Assembly (NCBI RefSeq): GCF_009659535.1
Contig: NZ_VJZZ01000004.1
Span: forward strand, 372,001-436,000
Source of the DNA: Aggregicoccus sp. 17bor-14
GTDB taxonomy: Bacteria > Myxococcota > Myxococcia > Myxococcales > Myxococcaceae
Length of the DNA: 64,000 nt
Direction of reading: 5' to 3'
Positions 34,688 to 43,562 of the stretch are shown in pieces. Position 1 is the stretch's first letter, and the number at the start of each line of letters is the position of its first letter. A program made the position numbers and the translations under genes. The notes below the pieces were generated by a model that saw nothing but the letters and a program-made list of their open reading frames with translations, had not been told where the DNA came from and ran no database searches.

Positions 34688-34703
34688 TGGCCTTGCTCTT
34701 GCT
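34688..34703 (+). promoter_or_regulatory. Sigma54-like promoter of the 80-residue protein gene
   Basis: TGGC-N7-TTGCT keeps both the GG and GC dinucleotides with the required 10-nt spacing. It differs from the consensus TGGCAC only after the fourth base. A transcript would start near 34715, giving a 26-nt leader with GGGAG before the ATG at 34741. Confidence 0.4.
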
Positions 34704-34740
34704 AACTCCTCTTCCACCTCAGCGGAGAGCGGGAGCGTCC

Positions 34741-34983
34741 ATGGCCAGGGTGACGAAGGCAGCCGGGAGCAAGGTCTCACGCAAGGGGCGGCGCGTGCTG
34801 CCCACCCTGCGTCGCACCGCGCAGCGGGTGCAGGCGGCCGCGAGCCTCGCGCAGCTGTCCCTGGGGGAGATCATCGCCGCGGCCTTCGACACGGCGGGCG
34901 GCGAGCCCCACGAGGTGCTCAAGCTGGTGACGTCCCCCCAGATGACCCGGGCGCTGGGCCGCCGCATCGTGCTCACCCGCTGA
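34741..34983 (+). CDS. Small basic protein, unknown function
   Basis: This 80-residue protein begins MARVTKAAGSKVSRKGRRVL. The first 40 residues are rich in Arg and Lys, and the rest is helical (LAQLSLGEIIAAAFDTAG). There is no signal peptide. The base-rich N-terminus would suit nucleic-acid binding, but no family is recognised. A GGGAG ribosome-binding site and a sigma54-like promoter sit upstream, which supports it as real. Confidence 0.6.
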   Translation: MARVTKAAGSKVSRKGRRVLPTLRRTAQRVQAAASLAQLSLGEIIAAAFDTAGGEPHEVLKLVTSPQMTRALGRRIVLTR

Positions 34984-35056
34984 CGCGGGCCGCTGCAACT
35001 GTGCATCGCCCGTAGCCTCCGGGCGCGGTAGAGGGGCCTCTCGCGCGCCCCTCCCG

Positions 35057-35854
35057 ATGATCGACACCCACTGCCACCTGGACGCCTCCCGCTTCGACCC
35101 GGACCGCGACGCCGTGCTCGCGCGCGCCTGGGCCGCGGGCCTCACCGGGCTCGTGCTCCCGGCGGTGGGCCCCGCGGACTGGGAGGACGTGCTGGCCTGG
35201 CCCGGCCGCGAGCCCCGGGTGCAGGTGGGGCTCGGCATCCACCCGCAGCTGCTCCCCCACCTCCCGGAGCGCGACGACGAGGCGCACCTCGCCCGGCTCG
35301 ACGCGCTGCTCGCGCGCGGGGGCGCGGTGGCCGTGGGCGAGTGCGGCCTGGACGGGCCCAGCCTCCCCGGCGCCCCGCTCGAGCGCCAGCTGCGGGTGCT
35401 GCGCGGCCACCTCGAGCTCGCGTGCCGCCACGACCTGCCCGTGCTCATGCACTGCCACCGGCTGCACCCCGCGCTCATCGCGCTGCTCAAGGAGGTGCCG
35501 CTCCCGGAGGCGGGCGTGCTGATGCACAGCTACAGCGGCGGGGTGGAGCTCGCCCGCTTCTACCTGGGCCGCGGCTGCCACTTCTCCTTCGCGGGGCCGG
35601 TCACCTGGGCCAATGCCCGCAAGCCGCTGGACGCGCTGAGGGCCATCCCGCTCGAGCGGCTGATGGTGGAGACGGACGCCCCGGACCAGACGCCGGTGCC
35701 CTTCCGCGGGACGCGCAACGAGCCCGGCCACCTGCCCCGCGTGCTCGAGGGGATGGCGCGGGTGCGCGGGGAGCCCCTGGAGTTGCTCGCCGAGCGGACG
35801 ACCGAGAACGCCCGCCAGCTGTTCCGGGGAGCGTTCCCCTCCCCTTCACGGTAG
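35057..35854 (+). CDS. TatD-family metal-dependent hydrolase
   Basis: TatD enzymes are two-metal TIM-barrel deoxyribonucleases linked to DNA repair and quality control. The 265-residue protein has all ligand motifs: MIDTHCHLD at the N-terminus, AVGECGLDG, LMHCHR, LMHSYSGG and the terminal VETDAPD. ENARQLF near the end is also typical. The symbol is left blank because TatD, YcfH and YjjV cannot be separated by eye. It is followed 30 nt later by the tRNA dehydratase gene. Confidence 0.92.
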   Translation: MIDTHCHLDASRFDPDRDAVLARAWAAGLTGLVLPAVGPADWEDVLAWPGREPRVQVGLGIHPQLLPHLPERDDEAHLARLDALLARGGAVAVGECGLDGPSLPGAPLERQLRVLRGHLELACRHDLPVLMHCHRLHPALIALLKEVPLPEAGVLMHSYSGGVELARFYLGRGCHFSFAGPVTWANARKPLDALRAIPLERLMVETDAPDQTPVPFRGTRNEPGHLPRVLEGMARVRGEPLELLAERTTENARQLFRGAFPSPSR

Positions 35855-35884
35855 CGGGCCGCTCTGCGTTATAGAGGCCCCGCC

Positions 35885-36745
35885 ATGATCGAGCAGCCCA
35901 CCCCCACGCCCGCCGCCGTCCCCCCTCCCGCCGTCTCCCCGCTCGCCAAGCCCTTCAAGCTCTCGCGGCGCTTCGACCGCACGGGGCGGCTGCTCGGCGA
36001 CAGCGCGATGGAGCGGCTCGCGGGCGCGCGCGTGGTGGTGTTCGGCCTGGGCGGCGTGGGCAGCTACGCGGCCGAGGGCCTGGTGCGCAGCGGCGTGGGC
36101 CACCTCACGCTCGTGGACTTCGACGAGGTGTGCGTCACCAACACCAACCGGCAGCTGCACGCCACGGCCAAGACCGTGGGCAAGAGCAAGGCCGAGCTGA
36201 TGGCGCAGCGCTGCCGGGAGATCAACCCGGACGCGAAGGTGGAGGCGCTGCGCGAGTTCTACCGCGACGAGCTGAGCGAGCAGCTGCTCAGCCCGGGCTA
36301 CGACTTCGTGGTGGACGCCATCGACAACGTGAAGGCGAAGCTGCACCTGCTCAACGCCTGCGTGAAGCGCGGCCTGCCGGTGGTCAGCTCCATGGGCGCC
36401 GCCGGCCGCCTCGACCCCACCGCCATCCGCGTGGAGGACCTGTGCGAGACGCACATGGACCCCTTCGCCAAGGACATCCGCAAGCTCCTCAAGCGCAAGT
36501 ACGGCGTGGACACCGAGAAGCACACCGGCATCACCGCCGTGTACAGCATCGAGGTGCGCCGCCAGCCGGTGGGGCTCAAGTACGACGACGCGCACGACGG
36601 CTTCCTGTGCGTGTGCCCCAACGACAACGACTTCCACACCTGCGACTCGCGCACGCAGATCGACGGCAGCGTGGCCTTCGTCACCAGCGTGTTCGGGATG
36701 AACGCGGCGGGCGTCGTGGTGCGCCGGCTGGCCGCTGCCCGCTAG
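35885..36745 (+). CDS. tcdA: tRNA threonylcarbamoyladenosine dehydratase
   Basis: TcdA (CsdL/YgdL) uses ATP to cyclise t6A37 to ct6A in tRNAs. The 286-residue protein has an E1-like Rossmann fold after a proline-rich N-terminus. RFDRTGRLLGDSAMERL is the family entry, VVVFGLGGVGSYAAEGLVRS the nucleotide loop, and VDFDEVCVTNTNRQ the E1 signature. VVDAIDNVKAKLHLL follows. The C-terminal FVTSVFGMNAAGVVVRRL matches TcdA. It converges with the downstream nuclease gene, overlapping by four bases. Confidence 0.93.
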   Translation: MIEQPTPTPAAVPPPAVSPLAKPFKLSRRFDRTGRLLGDSAMERLAGARVVVFGLGGVGSYAAEGLVRSGVGHLTLVDFDEVCVTNTNRQLHATAKTVGKSKAELMAQRCREINPDAKVEALREFYRDELSEQLLSPGYDFVVDAIDNVKAKLHLLNACVKRGLPVVSSMGAAGRLDPTAIRVEDLCETHMDPFAKDIRKLLKRKYGVDTEKHTGITAVYSIEVRRQPVGLKYDDAHDGFLCVCPNDNDFHTCDSRTQIDGSVAFVTSVFGMNAAGVVVRRLAAAR

Positions 36746-37710
36746 GCCGCGGCGACGGCGACGCTCTCGCGCCCGCAGGCGCGGCGGAACACGCACTTCG
36801 CGCACACGCCCAGGTCGTCCGTCATGGGGAAGGCGCTCTCGTCCTTCGCCACGTTGGAGGCCGGGTCCGCGAGCAGCGAGCGCATGCGCTCCACCGAGCG
36901 CGAGAAGTGCGCGCGGAAGCCCGCGATCGCCGCCTCGTCCACCGGCACGTCCGTCTCCAGGGGGCGGCTGTCCTGCAGCTCGTTGAGGTACACGAGCGAG
37001 GTGCGCACCCGCTCCACCGGGAAGCGGTAGCGCTGCGCCACGTAGAGCGCGTAGCCGAGCACCTGCTCGTCGTAGCCGTCGCGCGCGCGGCCCGTCTTCC
37101 AGTCCACCACCACCGGCGTGCCCGCCTCGTCCACGAAGGCGAAGTCCGGAATGGCGAACACCTTCACCCCGTCCAGGGTGAAGTGCGAGAACTCGAAGCC
37201 CGCGTCCACCTCGAGCCACTGCTCGGGCTTGAGCGAGCGCGCGACGGTGGGCCAGCGCGAGGCGAAGAAGCCCGCGAGCGCGGCGCGCGCCGTCTCCCAG
37301 CTGTCCTTCCACGCCTGGTCCGTCACCGGCTCCGCGTACTCGTGCTCCACGAGCCCCGAGAAGGACTTGCGCGGCCCCTTGCCCTGGCGGTACGCGCGGC
37401 TCTTGGAGTGGCGGAAGTCCTCGCGCATCACGTTGCGCGCGCGCTCCTCCACCTTCGGCGGGTCCACCGGGCGGCCCGCGCGGATGTCGAGCAGCACGTC
37501 CTTGATGGCGTCGTGCACCACGCTGCCCGCCCAGGTGTAGCGGTTGCCCAGCTTCTTGAGCATGTACAGCTCGCGCGCCTCGGCCGGCGCCGCGCGGTCC
37601 CACCCACCCCAGGAGCGGTAGTAGTGGAAGTAGTAGGCGCGCAGGCACTCGGAGAGCTTCTCGTGGCGGCTCTTCGACCAGGAGAAGTCGTTCGTCAGGA
37701 CGCGGGGCAT
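36742..37710 (-). CDS. RecB-like PD-(D/E)XK nuclease with predicted Fe-S cluster
   Basis: The protein has 322 residues. The nuclease motifs are IPDFAF and VVVDWKTG (motifs II and III, Asp in place of Glu before the Lys), and DEQVLGYALYVAQRY (motif QxxxY). One Cys near the N-terminus (C22 in KLSECLRAYYF) plus C303, C306 and C312 near the C-terminus (CAKCVFRRAC) reproduce the 4Fe-4S staple of Cas4 and AddB nucleases. No helicase or cas gene is adjacent. It is divergent from mutY. A role in DNA end processing is likely but the partner is unknown. Confidence 0.85.
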   Translation of the reverse strand: MPRVLTNDFSWSKSRHEKLSECLRAYYFHYYRSWGGWDRAAPAEARELYMLKKLGNRYTWAGSVVHDAIKDVLLDIRAGRPVDPPKVEERARNVMREDFRHSKSRAYRQGKGPRKSFSGLVEHEYAEPVTDQAWKDSWETARAALAGFFASRWPTVARSLKPEQWLEVDAGFEFSHFTLDGVKVFAIPDFAFVDEAGTPVVVDWKTGRARDGYDEQVLGYALYVAQRYRFPVERVRTSLVYLNELQDSRPLETDVPVDEAAIAGFRAHFSRSVERMRSLLADPASNVAKDESAFPMTDDLGVCAKCVFRRACGRESVAVAAA

Positions 37711-37807
37711 GCGGGCGGGCACTCTAGACGCTCGCCCGCTCTTCCAGAAGGGGGGCAGGCATCCAGGCGAGCGCATGCTCTCGCAATGGCCTAGGGTGCC
37801 GGGCGCG

Positions 37808-38986
37808 ATGGTCACCCGGAAGACAGGGCGCGCGGCCCCGAGCGCACCCGCAGTGAAGGCTTCGCTCCCCGAGGCTGCCCGTGCCCCCCTGCGGGCCGCC
37901 CTGCTCGCCTGGTACGACCGCGAGAAGCGCGACCTGCCCTGGCGGCGCACCCGCGACCCCTACGCCATCTGGCTCAGCGAGGTCATGCTGCAGCAGACGC
38001 AGGTGGCCACCGTCATCCCCTACTGGGAGCGCTTCCTCGCGCGCTTTCCCACGGTGGCCGCGCTCGCCGCGGCGCCTCTGGAGGAGGTGCTCACCGGGTG
38101 GAAGGGGCTCGGCTACTACAGCCGCGCGCGCAACCTGCACCGCGCCGCGCAGGAGGTGGTGCAGCGCTACGGCGGGCAGCTGCCGCGCACCGCCGCCGAG
38201 CTGCTCACCCTGCCCGGCTTCGGGCGCTACACCGCCGGCGCCGTGGCCTCCATCGCCGGGGGCGAGGCGGCGCCGCTCGTGGACGGCAACGTCGCCCGGG
38301 TGCTCAGCCGCCTCTTCGAGGTGAAGGGGCTGCCCGGAGACCGCGCGCGCGAGGCGCGGCTGTGGCAGCTCGCGGGGGAGCTGGTGCAGGGCGAGCGCCC
38401 CGGCGACTTCAACCAGGCGCTGATGGAGCACGGGGCCACCGTGTGCCGCCCGGAGAAGCCCCTGTGCCTCCTATGCCCGGTGCGCGAGCACTGCGGCGCC
38501 TACCGGCACGGGCGCGTGGACGCGCTGCCGCCCGCGAAGGTGCGCGCGGCGCCGAAGCTGCTCACGCTCGCGCTTGCGGTGTGGGCGGATGACGAGGGGC
38601 GCCTCCTGCTCGCGCGGCGCGCGGAGAAGGGCCTGTTCGGCGGACTCTGGGAGCTGCCCGCGGCGGAGGTGGCGGCGGAGGCCACGGACGCGCAGGCGGG
38701 GGAGGCGCTCTCGGAGGCGCTCGGGGTGCGCGTGCTGCCCGAGCGCGCGCTCGGTGAGGTGAAGCGCCAGCTCACGCACCGCTCGCTCACGCTGCGGCTC
38801 GTGCAGGTCTCGGGGGCGAAGGTGCCGGTGACGGCGCCGGGCTTCGTGGACCTGCGCTGGTGCACGCGCGAGGAGGCGCTCGCGCTGGGGATGAGCACCG
38901 CGATGCACAAGGCGCTGGAGGTGGCACTCCTGAACACGGCGGGGAAGCCACTTCCCTCTCCCAAGGGGAGAGGGAGGACTAGGTAA
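37808..38986 (+). CDS. mutY: A/G-specific adenine glycosylase MutY
   Basis: MutY removes adenine opposite 8-oxoguanine. The protein has 392 residues. The N-terminal glycosylase domain has SEVMLQQTQVATVIPYWERF with the catalytic Glu, the HhH LLTLPGFGRYTAGAVAS, and the catalytic Asp in VDGNVARVLSR. The 4Fe-4S motif is C-x6-C-x2-C-x5-C (CRPEKPLCLLCPVREHC). A C-terminal NUDIX-like domain reads the 8-oxoG strand. The last residues, LPSPKGRGRTR, come from a REP-like palindrome that runs into the stop. I chose MVTRKTGR (37808); an earlier ATG at 37775 is possible. Confidence 0.95.
   Translation: MVTRKTGRAAPSAPAVKASLPEAARAPLRAALLAWYDREKRDLPWRRTRDPYAIWLSEVMLQQTQVATVIPYWERFLARFPTVAALAAAPLEEVLTGWKGLGYYSRARNLHRAAQEVVQRYGGQLPRTAAELLTLPGFGRYTAGAVASIAGGEAAPLVDGNVARVLSRLFEVKGLPGDRAREARLWQLAGELVQGERPGDFNQALMEHGATVCRPEKPLCLLCPVREHCGAYRHGRVDALPPAKVRAAPKLLTLALAVWADDEGRLLLARRAEKGLFGGLWELPAAEVAAEATDAQAGEALSEALGVRVLPERALGEVKRQLTHRSLTLRLVQVSGAKVPVTAPGFVDLRWCTREEALALGMSTAMHKALEVALLNTAGKPLPSPKGRGRTR
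38953..38975. repeat. Short REP-like palindrome, copy 2, inside mutY end
   Basis: Arms at 38953-38962 and 38966-38975 form the same C-rich/G-rich hairpin seen at 2908-2930. It encodes the last residues of MutY and lies where mutY and the core-MetE gene overlap tail to tail. It may be a mobile repeat that extended the MutY reading frame. Confidence 0.55.
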
Positions 38987-40028
38987 GCGCCTCGCGCAGC
39001 AGGCGCTGGGCCTGCTTCAGCTCTCCGAGGATGCGCTCGGCGTCCACCACCGAGCGCATCGCGAGCCCGCAGGCGGGCGTGAGCAGCACGTGCTCGGCGA
39101 GCGCCTGGGCGGAGTGCCCCTCGGGGAGCCCTGCGCGCAGCAGCGCCGCGACGCTCACCACCCGCTCCTCCACGCTGTAGCCCGCGGCGAGGTCCGTGGG
39201 GATGATGCCCAGGCTCAGGGTGGCGCCGCCCTCGAGGAAGCGCGCGAGCGCCGCGCGCGCGAGCAGCAGCGGCTCGAGCGAGAGCCGCGCGTCCAGCGAG
39301 ACGACGTCCACGCCCGTCTCCAGCACGCTGCCCCAGTCGGTGTTGCCGCAGCAGTGCACGCCCACCAGCGCGCCCTCGCGCTGCAGGCTCGCCACCAGCA
39401 GCCGCAGGTGCTGCAGCGCGAGCAGCTGGCGGGGGTTCGCGCGGGCGAAGGCGTAGAGCCCGGGCTCGTCCAGGAAGAAGAGCGGCGTGGTGCCCGCGCG
39501 CCGCAGCGCCCGCACCATGGCGAGCGAGCGCGCGAGCAGCAGCCGGAACACCGCGTCCTCCAGGCCGGGCAGCTCGGGCCCGGCGGCGCCGCGCACCACC
39601 CCCAGCACGGTGAAGGGGCCGGCGAGCTGCGCCTTGGCGAGCGCGAGCTTGCGGTGCTCCACCTCCCAGAGGAAGGGGCGCCAGGCACGGGCCGCCGCGG
39701 CGCTGGGCTCGAAGGGCTCGAGCGAGCCGCCGGGCGCGAGCGCCGCCTCGAGCCGCTCCTCGAACGCGGCGCGCCCCGCGGAGAAGGCCGCGGGGTCCAC
39801 GCTGCACAGGCCGTCCGCGTCCGCGCGCAGGCCCGGCAGCCCCTCCAGCGCGGCGGGCAGCATGAACTCCGCGGGCGCCCCCACCGGCAGCTGCGGGAGC
39901 GCGGGGATGTCCAGCTGCAGCGCGGCCTGCAGCGCGAGCTCGAGCTGGGTGAGCGGCAGGCTGCCCACGGCGGTGGTACCGAGGCGGGGCAGCAGCTGGA
40001 CGGCGCGGCGGATGGTGGGCGCGGGCAT
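38979..40028 (-). CDS. Core-MetE (cobalamin-independent methionine synthase C-domain only)
   Basis: The 349-residue protein corresponds to the catalytic C-terminal half of MetE. The family entry TTAVGSLP is at 19-25. DEPGLY (187-192) matches the homocysteine-binding DEP. The zinc site is H225 and C227 in VGVHCCGN, with C320 in LTPACGLA. The N-terminal half of MetE is absent. Stand-alone core-MetE proteins in other organisms take methyl groups from corrinoid proteins or other donors instead of folate. It lies 24 nt after metH on the same strand, so the donor could be MetH or a free corrinoid. The URO-D family is the alternative, but the zinc ligands favour MetE. Confidence 0.8.
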   Translation of the reverse strand: MPAPTIRRAVQLLPRLGTTAVGSLPLTQLELALQAALQLDIPALPQLPVGAPAEFMLPAALEGLPGLRADADGLCSVDPAAFSAGRAAFEERLEAALAPGGSLEPFEPSAAAARAWRPFLWEVEHRKLALAKAQLAGPFTVLGVVRGAAGPELPGLEDAVFRLLLARSLAMVRALRRAGTTPLFFLDEPGLYAFARANPRQLLALQHLRLLVASLQREGALVGVHCCGNTDWGSVLETGVDVVSLDARLSLEPLLLARAALARFLEGGATLSLGIIPTDLAAGYSVEERVVSVAALLRAGLPEGHSAQALAEHVLLTPACGLAMRSVVDAERILGELKQAQRLLREALT

Positions 40029-40052
40029 GGCGGGTCGCGGAAGCGCTGGAGA

Positions 40053-43000
40053 CTAGGTCACCGAGAAGTAGAACGCCTGCGGGTGGTGGAAGACCAGGGC
40101 GGACACCGAGGCCTCCGGCTCCATCATGCACCCATCCGTGAGCTGCACGCCGATGTCCTGCGGCTTCAGCGCATCGAAGAGCAGCGCCTGGTCCTCGAGG
40201 CGGGGGCAGGCCGGGTAGCCGAAGGAGTAGCGCTTGCCGGTGTACTCCGCGCGGAAGCGCTCGAGCATCGTCATCTCCGGCCGGTCCGGGAAGCCCCACA
40301 TGCTGCGCAGCTGGGTGTGCAAGAGCTCCGCGTAGCCCTCGGCCGTCTCCAGCGCGAGCGCCTGCACGGCGTGCATCTTGAGGAACTGCCCCTTCGCCTT
40401 GTAGTCGTCGCTCAGCTCGCGGATGCCCGCGCCCGCGGTGGTGACGAAGAGGCAGACGTTGTCGCGCGGCGCGCCCCCCTCCAGCGGCGCCACGAAGTCC
40501 GCGAGGCACACCCCGCCCTCCTTCTCCTGGCGCGGGAAGTCGAAGCGGGCCACCTCGCGGCCGCTCGCGCCGTCGAAGAGCAGCACGCGGTTGCCCTCGC
40601 TGCCCGCCTTGAAGAACTGGAACACGGCGCGCGCGTGCATCTGCCCTGCGCGCAGCCCCGCCTTGAGCTCGTCCACCACGCCCTTGAGCTCGAGCGCCTT
40701 GCGCCCCTCCTCGGTGCGCGCGAGCTCGCCTTCCGCGGGAGTGCCCAGCTGGCGCGCGGCGCCCTTGAGGCCCAGGTGGCGCCCGTAGAGCATCACCGGG
40801 TTGATGAAGCGCCAGATGTGGTCCAGCGGCGTGTTGGTGAGCACGTGCCGCTCGTAGTCGGGCGCGGGCGGGAGCTCGGCGAGCAGCGGCACCTCGCGCG
40901 AGCGCACGGCCGGAACGGGCGCGCTCTTGGGCCGCTCGCGCACCTCGCGCGCGAGCTTCTCGCGCCGCTCGGCGAGCTCGCCCTTGAGCTGCGCGAAGCG
41001 CTGCGGGTCCACCATCTGCTTCGCCAGCTCCAGGCCGCTCATCGCGTCCTGGGCGTAGGCCACCGTGCCCGCGTACGCAGGGGCGATGTTCTTGTCCACG
41101 AAGTTGCGGCTGAGCGCCGCGCCGCCCACGAGCACCGGCACGCTCACGCCCGCGCGGCTCAGGTCCTCGGCGGTGGCCACCATCTGGTGCGCGCTCTTCA
41201 CCAGCAGCCCCGAGAGCCCGAGGATGTCCGGGCGGTGCTCCTTCACCGCGGCCACCAGCTGCTCGGGCGGGACCTTGATGCCCAGGTTCACCACGTCGAA
41301 GCCGTTGTTCGCGAGGATGATCTCCACCAGGTTCTTGCCGATGTCGTGCACGTCCCCCTTCACCGTGGCGAGCACCACCTTGCCGCGGCTCGCGGCCTGG
41401 GCGCGGCTCATGTGCGGCTCGAGGAAGCTCACGGCGGCCTTCATCGACTCGGCGCTCTGCAGCACCTCCGCCACGATGAGCTCGTTGGCGGCGAAGAGGC
41501 GGCCCACCTCGTCCATGCCCTTCATCAGCGGGCCGTTGATGATGTCCAGGGGCGCGTGTTCCTTCAGCGCGAGCTCCAGGTCCTGCGCGAGCCCGTCGCG
41601 CGTGCCCTCCACGATGTAGCGCTCGAGCCGCTGCGCGAGCGGCAGGTCCGAGCGCTGCGCCTTCTGCGGCTTCTTCTCGCGGAAGTGCGCGGCGAACGGA
41701 GTGATGGGGTCCTCCCCGCGGCCGTAGAGCAGGTCCTCGCTCAGGCGCCGGTCCTCGGGCGGGAGCGAGGGGTAGCGCTCGAGCTTCTCGGAGTTCACCA
41801 GCGCCATGTCCAGGCCCGCCTGGACGCAGTGGTAGAGGAACACCGAGTTGAGCACCTCGCGGCCCGCGGTGGGCAGGCCGAAGGAGACGTTGGAGATGCC
41901 CAGCACCGTCTTCACGCCGGGGAGCTGCCCCTTGATGAGGCGCACCCCCTCGATGGTCTCCACCGCGCTGCCGGTGTACTGCACGTCGCCCGAGGCACAG
42001 GGGAAGACGAGCGGGTCGAAGTAGAGATCCTCCGCGCGCATCCCATACTTGCCGGTGAGCAGCTCGAAGGAGCGCCTGGCCACGGCGAGCTTGCGCTCGC
42101 GGGTGACGGCCATGCCGGTCTCGTCGATGCAGCCCACCACCAGCGCCGCGCCGAAGCGGCGCGCGAGCGGCACCACCTTCTCGAAGCGCTCCTCGCCGTC
42201 CTCCAGGTTCACCGAGTTGATGATCGCCTTGCCCTGGCTGTAGGTGAGCGCCATCGCGATGACGTGCTCGTCCGTGCTGTCGATCATCAAGGGCACGCGC
42301 ACCTTTCGCACCACGGACTCGAGGAAGCGGCGCATGTCCTCGCGCTCGTCGCGGTCCGGGTTGGCGAGGCAGATGTCGATGACCTGCGCGCCGCGGCGCA
42401 CCTGGGCGCGGGCGATCTCGCTCGCGTCCTCGTAGGCCTCGGCGACGATGAGCTCCTTGAACTTCTTGCTGCCGATGACGTTGGTGCGCTCGCCCACGAT
42501 GACGGGCCGCTCCTCCTCGCGCACCTCCAGGTAATCCACGCCGGACAGGCTGCTGCGCGGCGAGGGCACGTGGCGGCGGGGCGCGAGGCCCCGCACGGCC
42601 TCGGAGAGGGTGCGGATGTGGCCCGCGTGCGTGCCGCAACAGCCGCCCACCACGTTGAGCCAGCCCTGCTCGCAGAAGCGGCGCAAGCTGCGCGCGAGCA
42701 TCTCGGGCGTCTCCAGGTAGTGCCCGTTCTCGTCCGGCAGGCCCGCGTTGGGCACGCAGGCCACCGGGAAGCGGCTGAGCTGCGCGAGCGAGCGCACGTG
42801 GTCCGTCATGAACTCGGGCCCCGTGGCGCAGTTGAGCCCCAGGTAGAGCAGCTCCACGTGCTCGAGCGAGGCGGCGAGGCTCTCCACGCTCTGCCCCGCG
42901 AGCATGGTGCCCATGGGCTCGATGGTGCCCGACACCGCCACCGGCACCCGGTAGCCCAGCTGCTCGAAGGTGCGCGCGATGCCCAGCAGCGCCGCCTTCA

Positions 43001-43562
43001 CGTTGCGCGTGTCCTGCGCCGTCTCCACGAGCAGGTAGTCGCTGCCGCCCTCGCACAGCCCCCGCGCCTGCAGCGCGAACTGGTCCACCAGCTCCTCGAA
43101 GGTGACGCCGCCGGTCACCGAGATGGCCTTGGTGGTGGGCCCGATGCTGCCGGCCACCCAGCGCAGGCGGCCGTCCTGCCGCTGGACGCTCTCGCAGGCG
43201 GCGCGCGCGAGCCGGGCCGCCTCGCGGTTGATCTCCAGTGCGCGGGGGGCGAGCCCGAACTCCGCGAGCACCAGCGCGGTGCCGCCGAAGGTGTCCGTCT
43301 CGGTCACGTCCGCGCCGGCCTCGAGGTAGCGGGTGTGGATGCGCTGGATGAGCTCGGGCCGGGTGAGCACCAGGTGCTCGTTGCAGCCCTCGTACTCGGC
43401 GCCGCCGAAGTCCGCGGCCTTCAGGTCCTCGCCCTGCAGCAGCGTGCCCATGGCGCCGTCCAGCACCAGCACCCGCTCGGCCAGGGCGGCGCGGAGGGCC
43501 CGGATGCGCTCGGCGCGCGCATCCGGAGGCAGCGGGAGGGAGGGAATCGGAGAGTGGCTCAT
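40053..43562 (-). CDS. metH: Cobalamin-dependent methionine synthase MetH
   Basis: The protein has 1169 residues and is full length. The homocysteine domain covers about residues 20-330, with zinc Cys in LNCATGPEF and VVGGCCGTHAGH. The methyl-tetrahydrofolate domain (about 350-620, IVGERTNVIGSKKF) follows. The B12-binding domain has GDVHDIGKNLVEIILANNGF, where His is the cobalt ligand, and LSGLLVKS. The C-terminal reactivation domain has KRYSFGYPACP. The start MSHSPIPS at 43562 overlaps the stop of the ArsR-methyltransferase gene by ATGA. It makes methionine from homocysteine in the cytoplasm. Confidence 0.97.
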   Translation of the reverse strand: MSHSPIPSLPLPPDARAERIRALRAALAERVLVLDGAMGTLLQGEDLKAADFGGAEYEGCNEHLVLTRPELIQRIHTRYLEAGADVTETDTFGGTALVLAEFGLAPRALEINREAARLARAACESVQRQDGRLRWVAGSIGPTTKAISVTGGVTFEELVDQFALQARGLCEGGSDYLLVETAQDTRNVKAALLGIARTFEQLGYRVPVAVSGTIEPMGTMLAGQSVESLAASLEHVELLYLGLNCATGPEFMTDHVRSLAQLSRFPVACVPNAGLPDENGHYLETPEMLARSLRRFCEQGWLNVVGGCCGTHAGHIRTLSEAVRGLAPRRHVPSPRSSLSGVDYLEVREEERPVIVGERTNVIGSKKFKELIVAEAYEDASEIARAQVRRGAQVIDICLANPDRDEREDMRRFLESVVRKVRVPLMIDSTDEHVIAMALTYSQGKAIINSVNLEDGEERFEKVVPLARRFGAALVVGCIDETGMAVTRERKLAVARRSFELLTGKYGMRAEDLYFDPLVFPCASGDVQYTGSAVETIEGVRLIKGQLPGVKTVLGISNVSFGLPTAGREVLNSVFLYHCVQAGLDMALVNSEKLERYPSLPPEDRRLSEDLLYGRGEDPITPFAAHFREKKPQKAQRSDLPLAQRLERYIVEGTRDGLAQDLELALKEHAPLDIINGPLMKGMDEVGRLFAANELIVAEVLQSAESMKAAVSFLEPHMSRAQAASRGKVVLATVKGDVHDIGKNLVEIILANNGFDVVNLGIKVPPEQLVAAVKEHRPDILGLSGLLVKSAHQMVATAEDLSRAGVSVPVLVGGAALSRNFVDKNIAPAYAGTVAYAQDAMSGLELAKQMVDPQRFAQLKGELAERREKLAREVRERPKSAPVPAVRSREVPLLAELPPAPDYERHVLTNTPLDHIWRFINPVMLYGRHLGLKGAARQLGTPAEGELARTEEGRKALELKGVVDELKAGLRAGQMHARAVFQFFKAGSEGNRVLLFDGASGREVARFDFPRQEKEGGVCLADFVAPLEGGAPRDNVCLFVTTAGAGIRELSDDYKAKGQFLKMHAVQALALETAEGYAELLHTQLRSMWGFPDRPEMTMLERFRAEYTGKRYSFGYPACPRLEDQALLFDALKPQDIGVQLTDGCMMEPEASVSALVFHHPQAFYFSVT

